Assembly: GCA_016719615.1 (NCBI GenBank)
Contig: JADJYQ010000005.1
Span: 650,001 to 714,000 of the forward strand
Reading direction: 5' to 3'
Length of the DNA stretch: 64,000 nucleotides
DNA from: Saprospiraceae bacterium
GTDB lineage: Bacteria > Bacteroidota > Bacteroidia > Chitinophagales > Saprospiraceae
The notes beneath the pieces were generated by a model. That model was not told where the DNA came from. It was given only the letters and a program-made list of their open reading frames with translations, and searched no databases. Below, piece by piece: positions 1 through 9,300 of the stretch; position 1 is the stretch's first letter, and each line of letters begins with the position of its first letter. Position numbers and translations under genes: made by a program.

Positions 1-225
1 AGCAAACAAACCATTGTGCAATTGAATCAGGTTTTGTCAGATGTAAACTCCGGCCAAGGCAGTTTGGGTAAACTAATTAACGATCCTGCGCTCTACCAAA
101 ATCTAAATAAGACCACCAAAAACCTGGATCTTCTTTTACAGGATCTCCGCTTAAATCCAAAGCGCTATGTGCATATTTCTGTATTTGGAAAAAATGGCGG
201 GACTTACGAAAAGCCTCAGGAATAA
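1..225 (+). CDS. MlaD/MCE family protein, C-terminal part
   Basis: This is the last 74 codons of a gene that begins before the window; the frame is open from base 1 to the TAA at 223-225. The tail contains a GSLGKLINDPALYQNL segment, a helical stretch with LLLQDLRLNPKRYVHISVFG, and a short polar end, as is usual at the C-terminus of Bacteroidota MlaD-like MCE proteins. Proteins of this family are anchored in the inner membrane and form the substrate-binding ring of Mla-type phospholipid/ABC transport systems. The MCE domain itself lies outside the window, so the call rests on the C-terminal helix only. Confidence 0.7.
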   Translation, partial: SKQTIVQLNQVLSDVNSGQGSLGKLINDPALYQNLNKTTKNLDLLLQDLRLNPKRYVHISVFGKNGGTYEKPQE

Positions 226-492
226 GTTTATTAAATGTACGCAGCTATTGATTTAGTTTTACCTGTCACATATTGAATTCACGAGTTTTGACTCATCTCA
301 ATTTAAATTGGATTTGACTGTTATAAAATTAGAGTTTATAACAGTGATCGAAAAATAAAAAATTAAAATCATTACACATCAAATGCTCTTTATTAATTTA
401 AAAAATCTTCGCAGTACAATAAAGATTGATTTGCGATCGATTCAAATGGGTTTATCAAATTTTTTATTTTCCTCTGAAATTATTCAAACAAA

Positions 493-744
493 TTACTTGC
501 TTTTCATAACTAAGTTAATCAGTGCCAGAAGAGCAATTGCCCCAATAGCCGCTGTTAAAATGTATCCGATCCAACCGGACCCCAGACTTACTCCAAGTAA
601 GCCTAAACCCCAGTAGCCGATAATTCCTCCAAGGATACCGACCACAATATTTCCGATGGTTCCGAGTCCGCTACCTTTATATATTTGACCAGCAAGCCAG
701 CCAGCTATAGCTCCCAGGATTAAACTAATAATGATTCCTTCCAT
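493..744 (-). CDS. GlsB/YeaQ/YmgE family stress-response membrane protein
   Basis: A small glycine-rich membrane protein of 83 residues from the ATG at 744; an upstream in-frame start at 783 would add 13 atypical residues. It has three hydrophobic segments rich in GxxxG spacing (GAIAGWLAGQIYKG, NIVVGILGGIIGYWGLGLLG, IGYILTAAIGAIALLALI), the pattern of the transglycosylase-associated (PF04226) family. Members are small inner-membrane proteins induced by acid, osmotic or envelope stress; the biochemical role is unknown. It lies beside two CsbD-like genes and a stress-type lipoprotein on the same strand, which supports a stress role. A perfect palindrome at 760-776 lies just upstream of the chosen start. 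Confidence 0.85.
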   Translation of the reverse strand: MEGIIISLILGAIAGWLAGQIYKGSGLGTIGNIVVGILGGIIGYWGLGLLGVSLGSGWIGYILTAAIGAIALLALINLVMKSK

Positions 745-759
745 GATGTTAAAATTAAG

Positions 760-776
760 GCTCAAAAATTTTGAGC
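760..776. promoter_or_regulatory. 17-nt palindrome upstream of the GlsB-like gene
   Basis: The sequence GCTCAAAA-A-TTTTGAGC is a perfect inverted repeat around one central base, about 16 bases upstream of the GlsB-like start. There is no T-tract that would make it a terminator. It could be an operator; the binding protein is unknown. Confidence 0.3.
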
Positions 777-908
777 GATGCAATTTAGCGATTGGTTCGC
801 AATTTATGATGAGGGGATCGGTTTTTTATAGATGGATTAGGTACTGTTGGGCAACAGGCTGATATAAAAAAAATCGTTAAACATTACATTTAACGATTTC
901 TAAAAGGA

Positions 909-1109
909 TTAAAGCGCAGAAATAATAGCCGTTAATTCTTCGGGTGTTTTTCCAAGTTTGACTTGAATTTTAGTCAACATTTCATTTTTCTTTCCATCTT
1001 CATAAATTAGGTCAGAATCGACCAAAGCTGGAAATTTGACTTTAAGTTTGGCTTTTTGATCTGCCCAACTCGCTTTTACAGGAGTTGGGGTTGTGGTAGG
1101 TGCTTTCAT
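909..1109 (-). CDS. CsbD-like stress protein
   Basis: A 66-residue charged, soluble protein. After a Thr/Pro-rich N-terminus it carries WADQKAKLKVKFPALVDSDLIYEDGKKNEML and then KIQVKLGKTPEEL (both quoted in pieces here: WADQKAKLK, DLIYEDGKK, LGKTPEEL), the layout of Bacteroidota proteins annotated as CsbD-family general stress proteins. Its paralogue at 2146-2331 shares the W-x2-QK-x-KLK-x-K and LGKT-x-EEL signatures. CsbD proteins are induced by general stress; their activity is unknown. A monocistronic unit on the minus strand is likely, with GlsB further downstream. Confidence 0.75.
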   Translation of the reverse strand: MKAPTTTPTPVKASWADQKAKLKVKFPALVDSDLIYEDGKKNEMLTKIQVKLGKTPEELTAIISAL

Positions 1110-1617
1110 GTGAATTCATTGATTTGTAATAGAATTATTACCTTACAAAGGTGAAGTATTTCGCTCATCAATTATTACAAATGAGGTATAAAGATTTGCA
1201 TTTATTACGCTTTTTAAATATTTTATTTCTGCTGCCGTTCAACTTTTAATCGATAGATTTAATGTCTCCTTCTTATAGATAGTTTAGAAAACGAATTGTC
1301 ATAAATTATAGCTGTAAATTTCGAAATATAATTCAACAATGCTCACTGTTGGTCGTTTTTACATCAATAGATTGCAAGTGATGCGTTGTGTGATCCTCGT
1401 GATTTACAATTTAAATTGGCATTAAATGTATTTAAATGAGGCTGACCTGCCAATGTATGTCATTTAGCAGGTCAGCGTGGCTTCATTTTTTTCACTTATA
1501 CATTTTATCAAGATGTACCAATGAAGTTTAAGGTCTCATGAAATTGTTTTAAATGAAAACCATCTTAATATTATTGGCTTAAGTGCAATATCGGAAGATA
1601 CAAGGGGAATTTAATAT
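1110..1617. other. 508-bp intergenic region with a hairpin
   Basis: No ORF of usable length is seen between the two minus-strand stress genes. The only clear structure is the stem-loop at 1441-1476, listed separately. The promoter of the CsbD-like gene should lie at the low-coordinate end but no convincing TAnnTTTG element was found. Confidence 0.5.
1441..1476. terminator. Stem-loop, possible bidirectional terminator
   Basis: GCTGACCTGC at 1441-1450 is perfectly complementary to GCAGGTCAGC at 1467-1476 around a 16-nt loop. On the plus strand it is followed within about 8 bases by a run of seven T. The lipoprotein gene ending at 1618 reads toward it from the other side, but the T-tract is on the plus strand, where no upstream gene exists, so the terminator reading is uncertain. 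Confidence 0.4.
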
Positions 1618-2070
1618 TCAAATTTTCAAATCAGCTATACAATCATGGAGCGATTGACTCAAAAGGTCCATCTCATTGGAGAATCCGGTTTTGAAGGCCT
1701 GCCAATTTTCCTTGCCATTGTTATTGTACTCGTTTATTCTTGTTTTCATAGCCGTATTTTTTTGTTCAAGAATTTCTAGCTGTTCCTTGAATGCGGAATT
1801 AACGGACTTGCTGTTATTTTTTATTTTGTCTTTTAATTGTGCGATGTTTTCTTCATTGGCGTTGATCTGTTGCTGACTTTTGTTTTTGAAACTTATAATT
1901 TCTGCAGCCACTTCATTTTCAGCCTTGATCAATGCATCCTTAGCTTTGGAAATATCTTCTTTTGAATTTTTTACATCCTGACTTGGTGAGGTACAGTTTG
2001 AAATGAAGAGCAAGAGGGTGAGGCTCATTAGCGCAATTGGTAATTTTGTTTTAAAGTTCAATTTTTTCAT
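1618..2070 (-). CDS. Coiled-coil lipoprotein, stress-associated
   Basis: A 150-residue protein with a lipoprotein signal peptide: basic MKKLNFKTK, a hydrophobic core, and the lipobox LLFISNC, which puts the lipidated Cys near residue 26. The rest is almost entirely charged helix with Asn, Lys and Glu heptads (DISKAKDALIKAENEV, QLKDKIKNNSKSV), predicted to form a long coiled coil. Similar proteins sit beside CsbD genes in Bacteroidota and are often annotated as Sll1863-type stress proteins; that assignment comes from memory of the layout and is tentative. It probably faces the periplasm from the outer or inner membrane. The CsbD-like gene at 2146-2331 lies 75 bases upstream and may be co-transcribed. 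Confidence 0.65.
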   Translation of the reverse strand: MKKLNFKTKLPIALMSLTLLLFISNCTSPSQDVKNSKEDISKAKDALIKAENEVAAEIISFKNKSQQQINANEENIAQLKDKIKNNSKSVNSAFKEQLEILEQKNTAMKTRINEYNNNGKENWQAFKTGFSNEMDLLSQSLHDCIADLKI

Positions 2071-2145
2071 AGGGCTTAGTTAATTAATGGAGATATTAAT
2101 GAGATGGCTGTTGAATCAGGATCTATTAAATGCAATGATTTGCAT

Positions 2146-2331
2146 TTAAAGTGAAGAAAGAATTTGATTGAGTTCTTCCTTTGTTTTGCCCAGAATAGTT
2201 TGAAGTTTACCAAGCATGATGTCTCGTTTGCCTTCTTCGTACATCAAATCATTATCCGTTAATACGGCATATTTTAATTTGAGTTTTCCTTTTTGCTCGT
2301 TCCAGGTTCCTTCTAATTCTTTCGTGTTCAT
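2146..2331 (-). CDS. CsbD-like stress protein (paralogue)
   Basis: A 61-residue protein starting MNTKELEGTWNEQKGKLK, then YAVLTDNDLMYEEGKRD and LGKTKEELNQIL. It is a clear paralogue of the gene at 909-1109 and closer to canonical CsbD (the N-terminal G-x-W-x-EQKGKLK). As with other family members, a general stress role is established by induction but not by mechanism. It probably heads a transcript that also includes the coiled-coil lipoprotein downstream. Confidence 0.78.
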   Translation of the reverse strand: MNTKELEGTWNEQKGKLKLKYAVLTDNDLMYEEGKRDIMLGKLQTILGKTKEELNQILSSL

Positions 2332-2709
2332 GATAATTTAGTTTGTGTATTTCGCAACTTGCGAAAAAGTTTATAACGATGTTGTTACCATGCAAAGATC
2401 AGCTTGATTTATTAATTTAGTTTTATACATTTTAAGAAAATTATTGCAGTTTTCTCACATTTTGTTTTTTGAAATATAACTTCATAAAGTTAAGTGCAGG
2501 ATTATAGCTTAAAGATTTTGTCATTATAGGAAGATGAAATACTAAAGTCTGGAGATCAGGATTAAATCTCTTGACTATCATACATATGGCATATGTTATA
2601 TTATTAATTGTGTAAATATGTGATTCTTGTAACTAATAAAAGAATAGGTGTAAGTTATCTGAATATAGATGTTGCACTTTTGTGAAAGAAAAACATAAAA
2701 AATATTTAT
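2332..2709. other. 378-bp divergent intergenic region
   Basis: AT-rich space between the minus-strand CsbD-like gene and the plus-strand beta-barrel gene. It should hold both promoters. A near-consensus element (CACTTTTG, first base off TAnnTTTG) lies about 30 bases before the plus-strand start. No ORF or repeat is recognisable. Confidence 0.4.
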
Positions 2710-3390
2710 ATGAAAAAGTATGGTATATTAAACATCAATAAAACATCATTAATAATACTGTTGTTGGCTTTTAGTTTTATCGGCCGGTCACAATCCGGTG
2801 AATTCGGCTTAAGATTTATGCCGAGTTTTTCTGCGTTTGATTTTAAATCTTCGACCGGAGGTTCAATTACCGGCGAAGTAAGGTTTAGTCTAGGTTTTGG
2901 AGCTTTATTAGCTGTAAATTTTACAGAACATGTTGGCTTGCAAGGTGAGATCATTTACAGTTCGCTGTCTCAAAAATATAAGGAGGTAGATCGTGAACAT
3001 AATATTACCTTACGATATATTAACATTCCACTGTTATTATCTCTGAATACAGGTAAATCTGAAGCAGTGAATTTTAATCTGGTCGTTGGCCCTCAAATTG
3101 GAATCAATGTAGGTAGTAAATTGCTTAGCACAGGTGGAGATGGAACAAACCCCACTACTCCGGTATTATCTGTTAAAAAGGGAGACTTGGGATTTGCATA
3201 CGGAGCTGGCATTGATTTTGGAATTTCGGCTGACAATAGTTTACGGCTTGGTTTGGGATTCAGAGGAGTTATTGGTTTGATTGATATAAGCGACAACAGC
3301 AGTAATATCGTTACCAACTCTTATTACATTCTGGATCGCACTCATCTTAAATCCTATGCTGGATATATTGGCGTTTCTTTCCTGTTCTGA
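2710..3390 (+). CDS. Outer-membrane beta-barrel protein (porin-like)
   Basis: A 226-residue protein with a signal peptide (hydrophobic core SLIILLLAFSFIG, cleavage near SQS) followed by alternating amphipathic strands typical of the OMP_b-brl family (PF13568-like): GEFGLRFMPSFSAF, VRFSLGFGALLAVNF, VGLQGEIIYSSLSQKYK, YINIPLLLSLNTG, NLVVGPQIGINVG, GFAYGAGIDFGIS, LRLGLGFRGVIGLIDI, and the C-terminal YAGYIGVSFLF ending in Phe, as required for barrel insertion. The transported substrate is unknown. It stands alone on the plus strand, divergent from the CsbD gene. Confidence 0.8.
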   Translation: MKKYGILNINKTSLIILLLAFSFIGRSQSGEFGLRFMPSFSAFDFKSSTGGSITGEVRFSLGFGALLAVNFTEHVGLQGEIIYSSLSQKYKEVDREHNITLRYINIPLLLSLNTGKSEAVNFNLVVGPQIGINVGSKLLSTGGDGTNPTTPVLSVKKGDLGFAYGAGIDFGISADNSLRLGLGFRGVIGLIDISDNSSNIVTNSYYILDRTHLKSYAGYIGVSFLF

Positions 3391-3700
3391 TGAAGTTTTT
3401 AAGTCTGTATTCTGTTCAGAATCGAAATAAGAATTATAATATTAAAGAGTTTCATATGTAATAAATATATAAAATATGATTACAAAAGTGTAAGCTATTG
3501 TATGTTTATTATTGCAGTTTTGTTTGAAATAGATGTTACCAGAAATCCTGCTCTGGAGCACCATCCTGGAAAGGTAGTATGAAATAGGTTTAACTTGATC
3601 TGCCTTTCCATCTTTTCTTTTATTGTATGAAGCTACTTTTAAATTTCTATCATGAAGTAGGCATCAAATATATTTCTAGATCCTTTAAATTATCACTATA
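3391..3700. other. 310-bp intergenic region with a weak hairpin
   Basis: No ORF is supported. The one structure is GGAAAGGTAG at 3568-3577 pairing with CTGCCTTTCC at 3600-3609 (one wobble) across a 22-nt loop, followed by a T-rich stretch. It could terminate the barrel gene, although it is about 180 bases from its stop codon. Confidence 0.35.
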
Positions 3701-3943
3701 ATGAGTAATGAAAAATTGATTTTTGGCATTTTACTGGGAGTAACAGCCGGAGTAGCTTTGGGAGTTTTATTGGCACCCGATAAGGGCTCAACCACAAGAG
3801 CGAAATTGTTACAATCGAAAGACGATTATCTGTCGATCTTCGAAAAGAAATTTAATGATTTGTTGGACCAATTTCAAAGGATGAAAAAAAATGATTCACA
3901 TGACTTGCAGCCTGATTTTGTAAGTATTAACCATTCAAAATAA
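3701..3943 (+). CDS. YtxH domain-containing protein
   Basis: An 80-residue protein with one N-terminal membrane helix rich in glycine (LIFGILLGVTAGVALGVLLAP) followed directly by the motif DKGSTTRAKL, the hallmark of YtxH/gas-vesicle-like small proteins (APDKGSxTR), and a charged helical tail. The family is associated with general stress and envelope stability; no activity is known. It is the first of three small genes (3701-4853) that commonly sit together in Bacteroidota: YtxH, a holin-like protein and an unknown soluble protein. Confidence 0.82.
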   Translation: MSNEKLIFGILLGVTAGVALGVLLAPDKGSTTRAKLLQSKDDYLSIFEKKFNDLLDQFQRMKKNDSHDLQPDFVSINHSK

Positions 3944-4088
3944 TCATTCGAACAAAGCTGATCCAAACATTCCAATTGGGGAACTTTTATATAAAATAAT
4001 AGATCATTTCTGAATTTTGAATGTCTGGAATTTTCAAAATATCTGAAATTATTGAATGTTTGAATAGGGTGTAACAAATATTAACACA

Positions 4089-4448
4089 ATGAATGAAAGA
4101 TCGGAAGCTGATAATCCAATAAGCATCATGGAGAATCTCTTCAATAAAGCTGAAAGCTATTACCATTTAAGCATTGAGGTATCTAAGCTAAAAGCACTTG
4201 AAAAATCTACTTTGATGGTAACGAAAATTATTTCAAAGCTGATTTTGATGTTGGTCATTTTATTGATACTTTTATTTCTTAGTATGGGCTTGGCTTTTTA
4301 TTTGGGAGAACTTTTTGGGAAAACTTATTATGGTTTTTTAATCGTTTCCGGGATTTATGTTTTGATATTCGTCTTTTTTTATTACAGCCTATATGAGCTC
4401 TTGTTGCAGCCAGTCAGTAAATTGTTTTCGGAGTATTTTAATAAGTAA
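4089..4448 (+). CDS. Holin-like membrane protein (phage-holin superfamily, cellular)
   Basis: A 119-residue protein: an N-terminal charged helix (IMENLFNKAESYYHLSIEVSKLKALEKS), two strongly hydrophobic helices (ILMLVILLILLFLSMGLAFYL and YGFLIVSGIYVLIFVFFYY) and a short amphipathic C-terminus. This matches the Holin-X/phage holin family 3-like proteins found in stress operons of Bacteroidota. There is no phage context, so a lytic role is unlikely. It sits 145 bases after YtxH and 6 bases before the next gene, consistent with one transcript. Confidence 0.68.
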   Translation: MNERSEADNPISIMENLFNKAESYYHLSIEVSKLKALEKSTLMVTKIISKLILMLVILLILLFLSMGLAFYLGELFGKTYYGFLIVSGIYVLIFVFFYYSLYELLLQPVSKLFSEYFNK

Positions 4449-4454
4449 ATTGAA

Positions 4455-4853
4455 ATGAAGGAGTCAGCATTTAGAACTGAACTGAAAGCTACTATATTGG
4501 CCAAAGAAAAATTGCGCGAACAGGCAAGGTTGGACTTGGTTTCTTATGCTAAAGAATCATTGGAGAAGGTCAATCCTATACAATTATTGAAATCAGCAGT
4601 GGCAGGTCATTATAAAAACCATTCTATCACCGGCGATCTTCTGGGATTGGCGATGAGCTTGTCGGCCGGATATTTTTCTAAAAAAGTATTGCTGGGAAGT
4701 TCGCATAGCCACTTGAGGAAAGTTTTAGGCAACGCCTTAATGTTAGCTGTGACCGGTATTTCATCCGCCAATATGGATAACATTAGAGAGACAGGTAATA
4801 GCTATTTTCAGAAAATGAAAGGTCTGTTTAAAAAGCCTGAACACAAAGTTTAA
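4455..4853 (+). CDS. Conserved hypothetical protein of the YtxH/holin-like cluster
   Basis: A 132-residue protein with no assigned function. The N-terminus is a basic/acidic helix (LKATILAKEKLREQARLDLVSYAKESLEKV); the central part HYKNHSITGDLLGLAMSLSAGYFSKKVLLG suggests a weakly hydrophobic, possibly membrane-associated segment (both quoted in part); the C-terminus is basic. It starts 6 bases after the holin-like gene, so it is almost certainly translated from the same message. The gene order suggests a partner of that membrane protein, but this is inferred from position only. Confidence 0.6.
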   Translation: MKESAFRTELKATILAKEKLREQARLDLVSYAKESLEKVNPIQLLKSAVAGHYKNHSITGDLLGLAMSLSAGYFSKKVLLGSSHSHLRKVLGNALMLAVTGISSANMDNIRETGNSYFQKMKGLFKKPEHKV

Positions 4854-5050
4854 TTTCCCGGAATTAAAATAATATTTCTAAATAATAGTCATTTGATCAG
4901 TAAAAGCAGCAAAAGGCTTTTAACATGATAATAAATGCTAAGGAATAAGCATGTCGAGATGAAATCTGAATTTCCTATTCATGGTAATTGTAAGGGCGAA
5001 AAACCCCATACAGCAGTACCTTATTTCCATTCGAGAAAATATATCTCTTT

Positions 5051-6115
5051 ATGAAGCCGATTATTGAATTTCCGGGGTATATTAAATTTGCATATTTGGC
5101 CATTGGTGCTTCTGCATTGTTGGCTACCTTATATTTAGGGCAATACATCATCGTACCCTTTGTATACGCTTTAATTGTAGCAATTCTATTGGTTCCATTG
5201 GTGGAGTTGATGTCAAAAAGGGGATTGCCCCGGAGTTTGGCTATAAGTGTGGTTGTGATCCTGACGATTTTATTAGCATTGGCGATCGTGTATTTGATCT
5301 TTGCACAGGGTTCTTTAATCTATGATTCTATTCCTGTTTTGATGGAGAAGAATCAACAGCCCGGTTTGAATATTTTAAATTGGATTTCTACTGAATTCAA
5401 GGTAAAACCTGAGGTCATTCAGGAATGGATGCAAAAATCGAAAGACCATATTTTTGTATACTTGGGATCTGCTGTCGGCTCCTTCATGCAAGTTATGAGC
5501 GACATTTTATTCACCATGGTCCTGTTGCCTGTTTATTTATTTATGGTCTTGTACTACAAGGATTTTTTTATTGAGTTTATCAAGCGATTATTTCATAAAG
5601 AGAGTCATGTCAGAGTATTTGAAGTCTTACATAGTTCAAAGAAGATTATCCAATGGTATCTGATAGGATTGTTACTTGAAGCAGCCATAGTAGCCATTTT
5701 AAATATCATGGGTTTATGGGCTCTTGGAATTGAGCATGCCATTATTTTAGGTTTGACAGGAGCTCTTTTAAATATTATACCGTATATCGGAGGAATGTTC
5801 GCCACACTACTAACGGTTGTAGTAGCGCTTACTACCAAGGAAGGCTACAACTATGCTATGGCAGTTGTACTCTTATATGTGATTATTCAATTAATAGATA
5901 ATAATTTTATCGTGCCAAAAATTGTAGGCTCACGGGTTCGCCTGAATGCATTGGTGTCAGTAGTGGTTGTTATATTAGGGGCAGCAATGTGGGGTATTTC
6001 CGGAATGTTTTTATCCATACCCATCACCGCTATTTTAAAAGTTATTTTGGATCATGTAGATGGACTTAAACCCTGGGGATATCTGTTGGGTAATGATGTT
6101 CAAGATTCAAAATAA
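5051..6115 (+). CDS. AI-2E family transporter (PF01594-type permease)
   Basis: A 354-residue polytopic membrane protein with about eight hydrophobic helices. The family layout is visible: an N-terminal helix pair (YLGQYIIVPFVYALIVAILLVPLV split around residues 25-50), a long soluble insert at about 90-145, a middle helix pair, and a conserved C-terminal half containing LGLTGALLNIIPYIGG and LLYVIIQLIDNNFIVPKIVG. Family members range from AI-2 exporters to Na+/H+ antiporters; substrate cannot be told from sequence. It follows the small stress-gene trio by about 200 bases. Confidence 0.88.
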   Translation: MKPIIEFPGYIKFAYLAIGASALLATLYLGQYIIVPFVYALIVAILLVPLVELMSKRGLPRSLAISVVVILTILLALAIVYLIFAQGSLIYDSIPVLMEKNQQPGLNILNWISTEFKVKPEVIQEWMQKSKDHIFVYLGSAVGSFMQVMSDILFTMVLLPVYLFMVLYYKDFFIEFIKRLFHKESHVRVFEVLHSSKKIIQWYLIGLLLEAAIVAILNIMGLWALGIEHAIILGLTGALLNIIPYIGGMFATLLTVVVALTTKEGYNYAMAVVLLYVIIQLIDNNFIVPKIVGSRVRLNALVSVVVVILGAAMWGISGMFLSIPITAILKVILDHVDGLKPWGYLLGNDVQDSK

Positions 6116-6326
6116 TCTTTCAAGTCATAAAATCAAAATGTTACTTCATTTTTTATTGATGTTAATTATTTTACAACAACTGTTTTCAGTTATTTTATGA
6201 ATCATTGAATTCTGTAAGAGTATTCGAGAGTTGTGTAAAGTATTTCATTTTTATTATAACAATTTTGTGATGTGAAAATTATTTCGCACATGTCCCGCCA
6301 GTTGCGGGTGTAAATATTTTATAAAA

Positions 6327-9300
6327 ATGAAATTCAAAACACTATTGAGCAACTTCACCCTGATCATGCTTATTTTATCTGCAGGTTGCAAAAAGGATGA
6401 TTTTGTCGAGGTCGCGGGATTGTGTCCCTTGGTGATCTCCACAAACCCTACGAATGGAGCTACAAGTGTGCCACTCGACCAAATTATTACAATTACTTTT
6501 AATGAAGAGATGAATCCTGCGACTATTAACCTGAATTCAATTTTGATTTCAGGACCTTCTCTATTAACAGGAACGCTCGAATTCGATGGGCTAATTGCTA
6601 CATTTACTCCTACATTTCCACTCATTGAAAATACGATTTATACAGGGCGAGTCACGCAAGCTGTTAAAGATGTAAATGGAAATGCTTTGCAGACAGATTA
6701 TGTTTGGACGTTTAGTACAGGATTGATTATTGGACCCCTTGTAGTTACAACAAGTCCGGCAAACAACGAGAATAACGTAGCACTCAATAAAGTAATCAGC
6801 GCAACTTTTAATATGGCTATGGATTCGTCTACCATAGATCAAACCAGTTTTATAATCAAAGAAGATTTTAATGCAATTGAAGGTGTGATTTCATACTCCG
6901 GAAATACGGCCTTTTTTACACCTACCAATTTATTAGAGTCCAATAAAACGTACACGGGAATTCTAACAACCAGGATAAAAAATCTTGCAGGTGTTTCTTT
7001 GGTCAGTGACTATATTTGGACTTTTACGACTTCGGTTTTTCAGCCGCCTACAGTCATAAGTACTGATCCTTTTGATCATGAAACGAATGTGATACTTAGT
7101 AAACATATTTCGGCTACGTTTAGTGAACCGATGGTTGCAAATACCATCACAGCATCTAGTTTTACATTAAAAAATGGAATTTCACCAGTGTCAGGTGCCG
7201 TTAGCTATACTGGCAATACAGCAACGTTTATACCTTCTACTCCATTACTTGCAAACACGACTTATACGGCAAGGATTGCATCAACCGTTAGAAATTTTGC
7301 AGGCACTGCCATGGAGAATGATTATGTCTGGACATTTAGTACCGGTACTATAGTCATTCCAACAATTATAAGTACCGATCCAGTGAATAATGAGATTGGT
7401 GTGTTGTTGAATAAAGTAATCTCTGCCAATTTTAGTGTACCAATGAATCCACTTACGATTAGTACAAGTAGTTTTATTTTGAAAAGCGGAACCACAGTTA
7501 TCCAAGGTACTGTTAATTATTTTGGGACGAGAGCTTCGTTTATACCCACAAATCCACTGAACCCTAATACAGTTTACACAGCAACTATAACTACTGCTGT
7601 GAAAAATCTTGCCGGCACTTCAATTGCAGCTGATTATGTTTGGTCATTCACAACTGTTAATAATATACCGCCAACAGTTATTGCTACCGATCCAACAAAT
7701 AATGCTACAGGTGTACTATTGGGCAAAATTATTACAGCAACTTTCAGTGTACCAATGGATCCTTCAACAATCAATGCAAACAATTTTTATATAAAGCAAG
7801 GTTCCAATCTAATTCCTGGTATATTATTGTATTCTGGTGTTACGGCAACATTCATACCTTCCGTGAATTTAAAGTCGAATACTGTTTACACCGGAACAAT
7901 AACCAACAGTGTTAAGAATGCTGCAGGATTTAATATGACGAATAATTATGTTTGGTCATTTACAACAGTGACGATACCTCCTCCTACTGTAATTTCAACA
8001 AGTCCAATCAATAATGCTACCGGAGTTGCAATCAATAAAGTTGTCACTGCTACTTTTAGTACTACGATGGACCCAACCACTATTAATACCTCTAGTTTTC
8101 TATTGAAAGAGGGAGTGAATTCCATATTGGGTAATGTTAGCTATTCCGGTGTTACGGCAAGCTTTACACCTTTTGCTCTTTTAAAAGCAAATACGCTGTA
8201 TACAGCTACGATTACAACGATTGCTAAAAACGTAGCAGGTGTTTCTCTGGTAAGTAATTACGTGTGGTCGTTTACAACCATCGCAAATCCTCCGCCTACC
8301 GTTATTTCGACTGATCCCATTAATAATGCAACAGGAGTTGCATTGAGCAAAGTACTCAGCGCAAGCTTTAGTACAGCGATGGATCCGACCACCATTAATT
8401 CCTCTAGTTTTTTATTAAAGGAAGGAACTAATTCTGTTTTAGGTTTGGTTACTTATTCTGGTGTCACTGCTAGTTTTACGCCACTGGCTCTTTTGAAAGC
8501 AAATACCTTGTATACGGCTACGATTACAACGATTGCTAAAAACCTGGCAGGTGTTTCGTTAGTGAGTAATTATGTTTGGACTTTTACAACCATAGCAAAT
8601 ATACCTCCAACGGTGATTTCGACAGATCCTTTAAATAATGCTACCGGAGTCGTTTTGAACAAACAAGTTGCCGCAACATTTAGTGTGCAAATGGATCCTG
8701 CTACGATCAACTCAAGTACTTTTACCTTAAGCTATGCAGGGATACCTGTAAGTGGTGTGGTAAGTTATTCTGGGATCATCGCAAGGTTTACACCTAACAA
8801 TCCCTTGATTGCAAATACGCTTTATACGGCAACGATTACAACCGGAGCGAAGAACTTAGCCGGCATTTCATTGGTAAGTAATTATGTATGGTCATTTACT
8901 ACCGTAGTCTTGATACCGCCAACAGTTATTTCAACTGATCCGGTAAATAATGCAACAGCTGTTGAATTAAATAAAACCATCACCGCAAATTTTAGTACTG
9001 CGATGGATCCTCTTACCATCAATGGAACTAGTTTTCTACTAACGGCCGGGAACAATGCTGTTGCGGGTGTAGTAACTTATACCGGAATTACGGCCTCATT
9101 TAATCCAACGGGTGATCTATTGCCAAATACAGTGTATACAGCAAGGATCACGACTGCTGCAAAAAACCTTGCTGGAACTCCACTGGCAAATGATTATATA
9201 TGGACATTCACTACCAAACCTCCTGCAGGTGCCCCTTATGTTAATTTAAATTCCGTTGCGCGATTTGGAATTATAGCAGGTGTTGGAATTACTAATAATG

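Noticed and set aside
383..616. Open frame opposite the GlsB-like gene
   Set aside because: It is antisense to a well supported membrane protein gene and has no recognisable product.
4089..4448. Holin-like protein as evidence of a prophage
   Set aside because: No endolysin, capsid, integrase or att site is near, and the gene lies among chromosomal stress genes.
5051..6115. AI-2E family permease as proof of AI-2 quorum sensing
   Set aside because: The family includes antiporters and other exporters, and no luxS or AI-2 receptor gene is seen in the window.
6254..6625. Antisense frames across the Ig-repeat gene
   Set aside because: Repeated DNA gives long antisense frames by chance. The plus-strand frame has a signal peptide, nine domains and a known C-terminal domain.
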